DNA of 64,000 bases from Bradyrhizobium sp. SZCCT0231 (GTDB lineage: Bacteria; Pseudomonadota; Alphaproteobacteria; Rhizobiales; Xanthobacteraceae), in assembly GCF_018130245.1 (NCBI RefSeq), contig NZ_JAFCKP010000021.1, positions 1-64,000 on the forward strand, given 5' to 3'. This document shows positions 61,601-64,000 of this stretch, one piece after another. The notes beneath the pieces are model-generated. The model had not been told where the DNA came from, did not search any database, and saw only the letters and a program-made list of their open reading frames with translations. Numbering within the stretch: position 1 is the first letter of the stretch; every line of letters starts with the position of its first letter. A program made the translations under genes and the position numbers.

Positions 61601-62374
61601 GACGACGGCCGTCTCGGCGAGATCTTCATCGACATGCACAAGGAAGGCGCGGCGCTGCGCTCCTTCATCAACAACTTCGCCATCGCGGTATCGCTCGGCC
61701 TGCAATACGGCGTGCCGCTCGACGAATATGTCGACGCCTTCACCTTCACCCGCTTCGAGCCGGCGGGCCCCGTGCAGGGCAACGACAGCATCAAGTACGC
61801 GACCTCGATCCTCGACTACGTCTTCCGCGAGCTGGCGGTGAGCTACATGTCGCGCTTCGACCTCGCCCACGTCGATCCCAACGAGACCGGCTTTGACGCG
61901 CTCGGCAAGGGCGTCGAGGAAGGCAAGGAGCCGGACGAGGACGGCGGCCACCACGCGACCCGGCTGGTCTCGCGCGGCCTCACCCGCTCGCGGACCGACA
62001 ACCTCGTCGTGATGCGCGGCGGCTCGACCGCGGTCTCGCAAGGCAACGACAGCGCCCCCGCCGGCGGCAACAAGGTCACCGCCCTCGCCTCGCACGGCAC
62101 CTCGGCCCGCGCCGGCGATGCCATCGAGGGCGCCGTCGCCCTGAAGCAGGAAGCCAGCCACGATCTCTCCCCCACGGAGAAGCTCGAGCAGCTGCAATGG
62201 AGCAAGGCCGGCACCGCGCAAACGCTCGTCCCCACCAAGGCCGAGCGCCGCGCGGAGGCGAAGGCCAAGGGCTACGAGGGCGAGATGTGCTCGGAGTGCG
62301 GCAACTTCACGCTGGTGCGGAACGGGACCTGTATGAAGTGCGATACTTGTGGAAGCACGACGGGGTGCTCGTGA
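58604..62374 (+). CDS. nrdJ: Class II (adenosylcobalamin-dependent) ribonucleoside-diphosphate reductase
   Basis: A 1,256-residue enzyme that makes deoxyribonucleotides using a B12-derived radical and works with or without oxygen. The N-terminal part has [20 protein letters not shown] and [20 protein letters not shown]. The active site shows [20 protein letters not shown], with the radical cysteine, and [20 protein letters not shown]. The C-terminus ends in [20 protein letters not shown], a zinc-ribbon-like cysteine cluster that also holds the re-reducing cysteines. Length is normal for the long alphaproteobacterial NrdJ. GGACGGGGC precedes the ATG; a terminator follows. Confidence 0.96.
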   Translation: MRIERRHTTSGQSPYAGIDFRLTTSEIRNPDGSVVFKLDNVEVPSEWSQVASDVLAQKYFRKAGVAARLKKVEEESVPSFLWRSVPDTDALSLLPEKERYVSELSAKQVFDRLAGCWTYWGWKGGYFTSDDDAQAFYDELRYMLAMQMVAPNSPQWFNTGLHWAYGIDGPGQGHYYVDPFTGKLTKSKSAYEHPQPHACFIQGVGDDLVNEGGIMDLWVREARLFKYGSGTGSNFSRLRGEGEKLSGGGRSSGLMSFLKIGDRAAGAIKSGGTTRRAAKMVVVDVDHPDIETYIDWKVKEEQKVAALVTGSKINQKHLKAVLKACVNCEGSGDDCFDPEKNPALRREIKLARRSLVPDNYIKRVIQFAKQGYKDIQFDTYDTDWDSEAYLTVSGQNSNNSVSLKDDFLRAVETDGDWNLNARTSKKVTKTLKARDLWEKIGYAAWASADPGLHFNTTMNDWHTCKASGDIRASNPCSEYMFLDDTACNLASANLLTFYNTTTKRFDVEGYEHLCRLWTIVLEISVMMAQFPSKAIAELSYEFRTLGLGYANIGGLLMTMGLPYDSKEGRALCGALTAVMTGITYKTSAEIAAELGTFPGYKKNAAHMLRVIRNHRRAAHGQSNGYEALSVNPVPLDLVSCPQADLVSHAQAAWDAALELGEKHGYRNAQTTVIAPTGTIGLVMDCDTTGIEPDFALVKFKKLAGGGYFKIINRAVPAALRALGYRESEIAEIEAYAVGHGSLSNAPGINASTLKAKGFTDEAIAKVEKALPTAFDIKFAFNKWTFGEDFIREQLGIGAEAIAAPGFDLLQAVGFTKREIEAANVHICGAMTVEGAPHLKAEHYPVFDCANPCGKVGKRYLSVESHIRMMAAAQPFISGAISKTINMPNDATVEDCKSAYMLSWKLALKANALYRDGSKLSQPLNSQLISDDEDEDDAVETLYEKPMAARATQVSEKIVEKLVERIVVMREREKMPDRRKGYTQKAVVGGHKVYLRTGEYDDGRLGEIFIDMHKEGAALRSFINNFAIAVSLGLQYGVPLDEYVDAFTFTRFEPAGPVQGNDSIKYATSILDYVFRELAVSYMSRFDLAHVDPNETGFDALGKGVEEGKEPDEDGGHHATRLVSRGLTRSRTDNLVVMRGGSTAVSQGNDSAPAGGNKVTALASHGTSARAGDAIEGAVALKQEASHDLSPTEKLEQLQWSKAGTAQTLVPTKAERRAEAKAKGYEGEMCSECGNFTLVRNGTCMKCDTCGSTTGCS

Positions 62375-62430
62375 GAGGGTTGAGCGCGTCCGAAAGATGG
62401 TAGAACCCGAGCGTGCTCGGGCATCTGCAA

Positions 62431-62459
62431 GGGGGCGGCCGAGAGGCCGCCCTTCTTTC
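62431..62459 (+). terminator. Rho-independent terminator of nrdJ
   Basis: GGGCGGCC (62433-62440), loop GAGA, GGCCGCCC (62445-62452), then TTCTTTC. It starts 57 bases after the nrdJ stop. Confidence 0.82.
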
Positions 62460-62737
62460 ATTCATAGATTGCAACTTATGGTTTTCTGACGCTAACTAGG
62501 TGCTATTAAACAAAAGGGCGGCGAATGCAGTCCGAACATCTCAATCACGTTCATCTTCTGACTGCGGGGGAGTGATGACCAGATTTGACGGGATCGAGCT
62601 TCCTAATTTCGTCCAGCGTCGCTTCGACGTGGGATGACGGAATCTAAAACAGCACTAGGCATTCTCACTACGAGGCCGGAAGGCCCGCCATCTTAAACGA
62701 CGAATATTTCCGTGACTATGCACACCGCGGTTCGCAT
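62460..62737. other. Low-GC gap between nrdJ and the YaaC-like gene
   Basis: About 280 bases with visibly lower GC than nrdJ. I see only very short open frames, such as one of 20 codons at about 62575. There are no clear repeats, transposase remains or tRNA. The change in composition starts right after the nrdJ terminator, so this may be the left edge of an acquired segment. Confidence 0.45.
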
Positions 62738-63886
62738 TCACGCATCGACTACGTACAACGTTTCGCCCAACTCACACATGGCCAACCAAGGCGCGCGCCA
62801 CTCCGCGATGGCGCACAATTCTTCAATCGCGAGAGCGAGGGCAGTCGACGTTTCGACATCGAGAAGCCATCTGTCGGGAAAATACCGCGCGTAGTTGCCG
62901 GCCAAAAAGAGGGCGACGTACAGATATCCGAACTCGTTCAAGCTTGGCGCATTAATCCACATACGCCATTCGCTAGTATTAAGGACCGAGGCTGGAGGCA
63001 AAGGAAAGCCGATGTGCCCGTAAATCCAATCGTTCATAAGCCGAACGGCTAATCCCGTTCCGGCCTCTCGGACGTGTATTCGATCAATCGAACCGGGATC
63101 TACGCGTACAGCATCGAGCAATTGATCACGCCAGTCACTTGGATGAAAAGTTACATCCACGTTTGAGTGCCACATTGGACCCAGCCAAATCTCGCTCTCG
63201 CAGCTTCCACGGACGAATTTGGGCCTCAGGTCTGTTTGCCCCAAGTGCTCCGCAAAGAGCGGAAGGGCTTCCAAACATTCCGCGAGAGTGATTCCTTCCG
63301 TTGGGAGCGGCGGAAAGGGAGAATCGATCGCTCCCAGCACGATTTCATAGCCCTTCGTTGAGCCGCCCGACTCAAGATGCCTCTTGACAATTCCAGATAC
63401 AGGATGTTCGCGGCTCGATCTATGCCAGAGCTCAAATGTGCCTTTGCGAGTGCCGAATGACTCGTGCGGCCGAGCACGGAGCGCGCCAGATGCTGCTTTC
63501 AGACTTCCATTTCTCAAGGCGGATGTAGTGGTCATTGTCAGCCCGTGATGCTTATTCTCAACGCGAGCTTTGTCCAAACTACTCAATCCAGACTGCTTAA
63601 AGAGAATTTCAGCGAGCGCGAGGCTCATCGTCCCGTAGTATAGAAGGTTAGGCTTGGTCGCCGGCGTCACCACCTTCGCAGCGGAAAAATATTCTCGAGC
63701 TTGAATTAGACAATATCGAATTTGTTGGGCCTGCTTCCGCACATCCGAGTGATGCTTCTTTGGCACCAAATGAATATCAATCAACCGATCTGCGACCAAG
63801 TCGACGTTCTGAAATCGCCGGAGGCCGGCCCAGGCAAAGGTGGCCATGTCGGCCGTTTTCACCTTTTGAACTTTACGAATTATCAT
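62738..63886 (-). CDS. YaaC-like protein of unknown function
   Basis: A 382-residue protein. It has IRKVQKVKTADMATFAWAGL near the start, an arginine-rich helix QAQQIRYCLIQAREYFSAAK, and LLYYGTMSLALAEILFKQSG followed by ARVENKHHGLTM. This last pattern (YY-x-x-x-S-x-A-x-A) is the mark of the YaaC family, whose biochemistry is not known. The C-terminal part is helical. A hand count of 63541-63600 gives 28 of 60 GC, far below the core genes, so it looks horizontally acquired. The frame is open to 63991 near the window edge, but the start at 63886 matches the family better. Its upstream context is outside the window. Confidence 0.6.
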   Translation of the reverse strand: MIIRKVQKVKTADMATFAWAGLRRFQNVDLVADRLIDIHLVPKKHHSDVRKQAQQIRYCLIQAREYFSAAKVVTPATKPNLLYYGTMSLALAEILFKQSGLSSLDKARVENKHHGLTMTTTSALRNGSLKAASGALRARPHESFGTRKGTFELWHRSSREHPVSGIVKRHLESGGSTKGYEIVLGAIDSPFPPLPTEGITLAECLEALPLFAEHLGQTDLRPKFVRGSCESEIWLGPMWHSNVDVTFHPSDWRDQLLDAVRVDPGSIDRIHVREAGTGLAVRLMNDWIYGHIGFPLPPASVLNTSEWRMWINAPSLNEFGYLYVALFLAGNYARYFPDRWLLDVETSTALALAIEELCAIAEWRAPWLAMCELGETLYVVDA

Positions 63887-64000
63887 TGGAGTCGATATGT
63901 GCCTTCTGGCGAAAACGAAATTTAGTGTTGCATCATCGCAATGAAAGTTGTCCGGCAGCCCGCAGGGACGGTGGAGTGAAACGATATCCATCCTACACGC

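Overview
The window reads as a chromosomal segment of a Bradyrhizobium-like alphaproteobacterium (Hyphomicrobiales/Nitrobacteraceae). Supporting this are the high GC content, the conserved gene orders amiC-mrcA-prfB opposite rne and aroQ-accB-accC ... aat-DUF2155 ... NDUFA12, a B12-dependent ribonucleotide reductase, BA14K and DUF1236 proteins, and several interspersed palindromes that I recall from Bradyrhizobium genomes. Most of the sequence is core chromosome, with accessory patches. I saw no rRNA, tRNA, CRISPR array or complete insertion sequence.

Layout. 0-8.6 kb: end of a chemoreceptor, a large AsmA/YhdP-like envelope protein, a peroxiredoxin with a histone-like tail, an M23 endopeptidase, and a DUF6502-DUF5666 operon diverging from a 53-residue membrane peptide. 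8.9-14.3 kb: a polysaccharide export cassette made of a glycosyltransferase fused to an ABC-2 permease, its ATPase, a second glycosyltransferase and an O-antigen ligase/polymerase-like protein. 14.1-22 kb: an EamA exporter, a beta-hydroxyacid dehydrogenase, prfB with its programmed +1 frameshift, mrcA and amiC, with a perfect CtrA box upstream of amiC. 22-25 kb: rne, with a large His/Asp insertion in its S1 domain. 25-32.5 kb: D-amino-acid dehydrogenase, dctA, aminotransferase-bioY, an M48 protease with TPR repeats, and a DsbA-like protein.

32.7-38 kb: a DUF1236 protein, an orphan LuxR-type regulator diverging from a small YadA-like trimeric autotransporter, an unidentified secreted protein, and a GT-A-like protein. 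38-45.5 kb: aroQ, accB, accC, then a three-gene signalling unit (CHASE3 kinase, Rcp1-like receiver, receiver-HWE/HisKA_2 kinase), then aat and a DUF2155 protein. 45.7-50 kb: a BASS-type carrier, an RTX-like protein with an unusual 32-residue repeat, and a divergent GlxA/DJ-1 regulator-enzyme pair around a perfect palindrome. 50-55 kb: a dispersed repeat, a candidate structured RNA, NDUFA12, a BA14K protein, and a receiver plus hybrid-kinase pair.

54.8-56.9 kb is a lower-GC two-gene cargo that looks like anti-phage defence: a Shedu-type (DUF4263) nuclease facing a TIR-like protein with a nucleic-acid-binding-like N-terminus. Then follow an EamA exporter, nrdJ with a long structured leader, and a low-GC YaaC-like gene at the right edge. 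The defence pair, the fused transferase-permease, the RTX-like repeat protein and the candidate RNA are the most unusual content. Functions are read from motifs and gene context only; no database search was possible.
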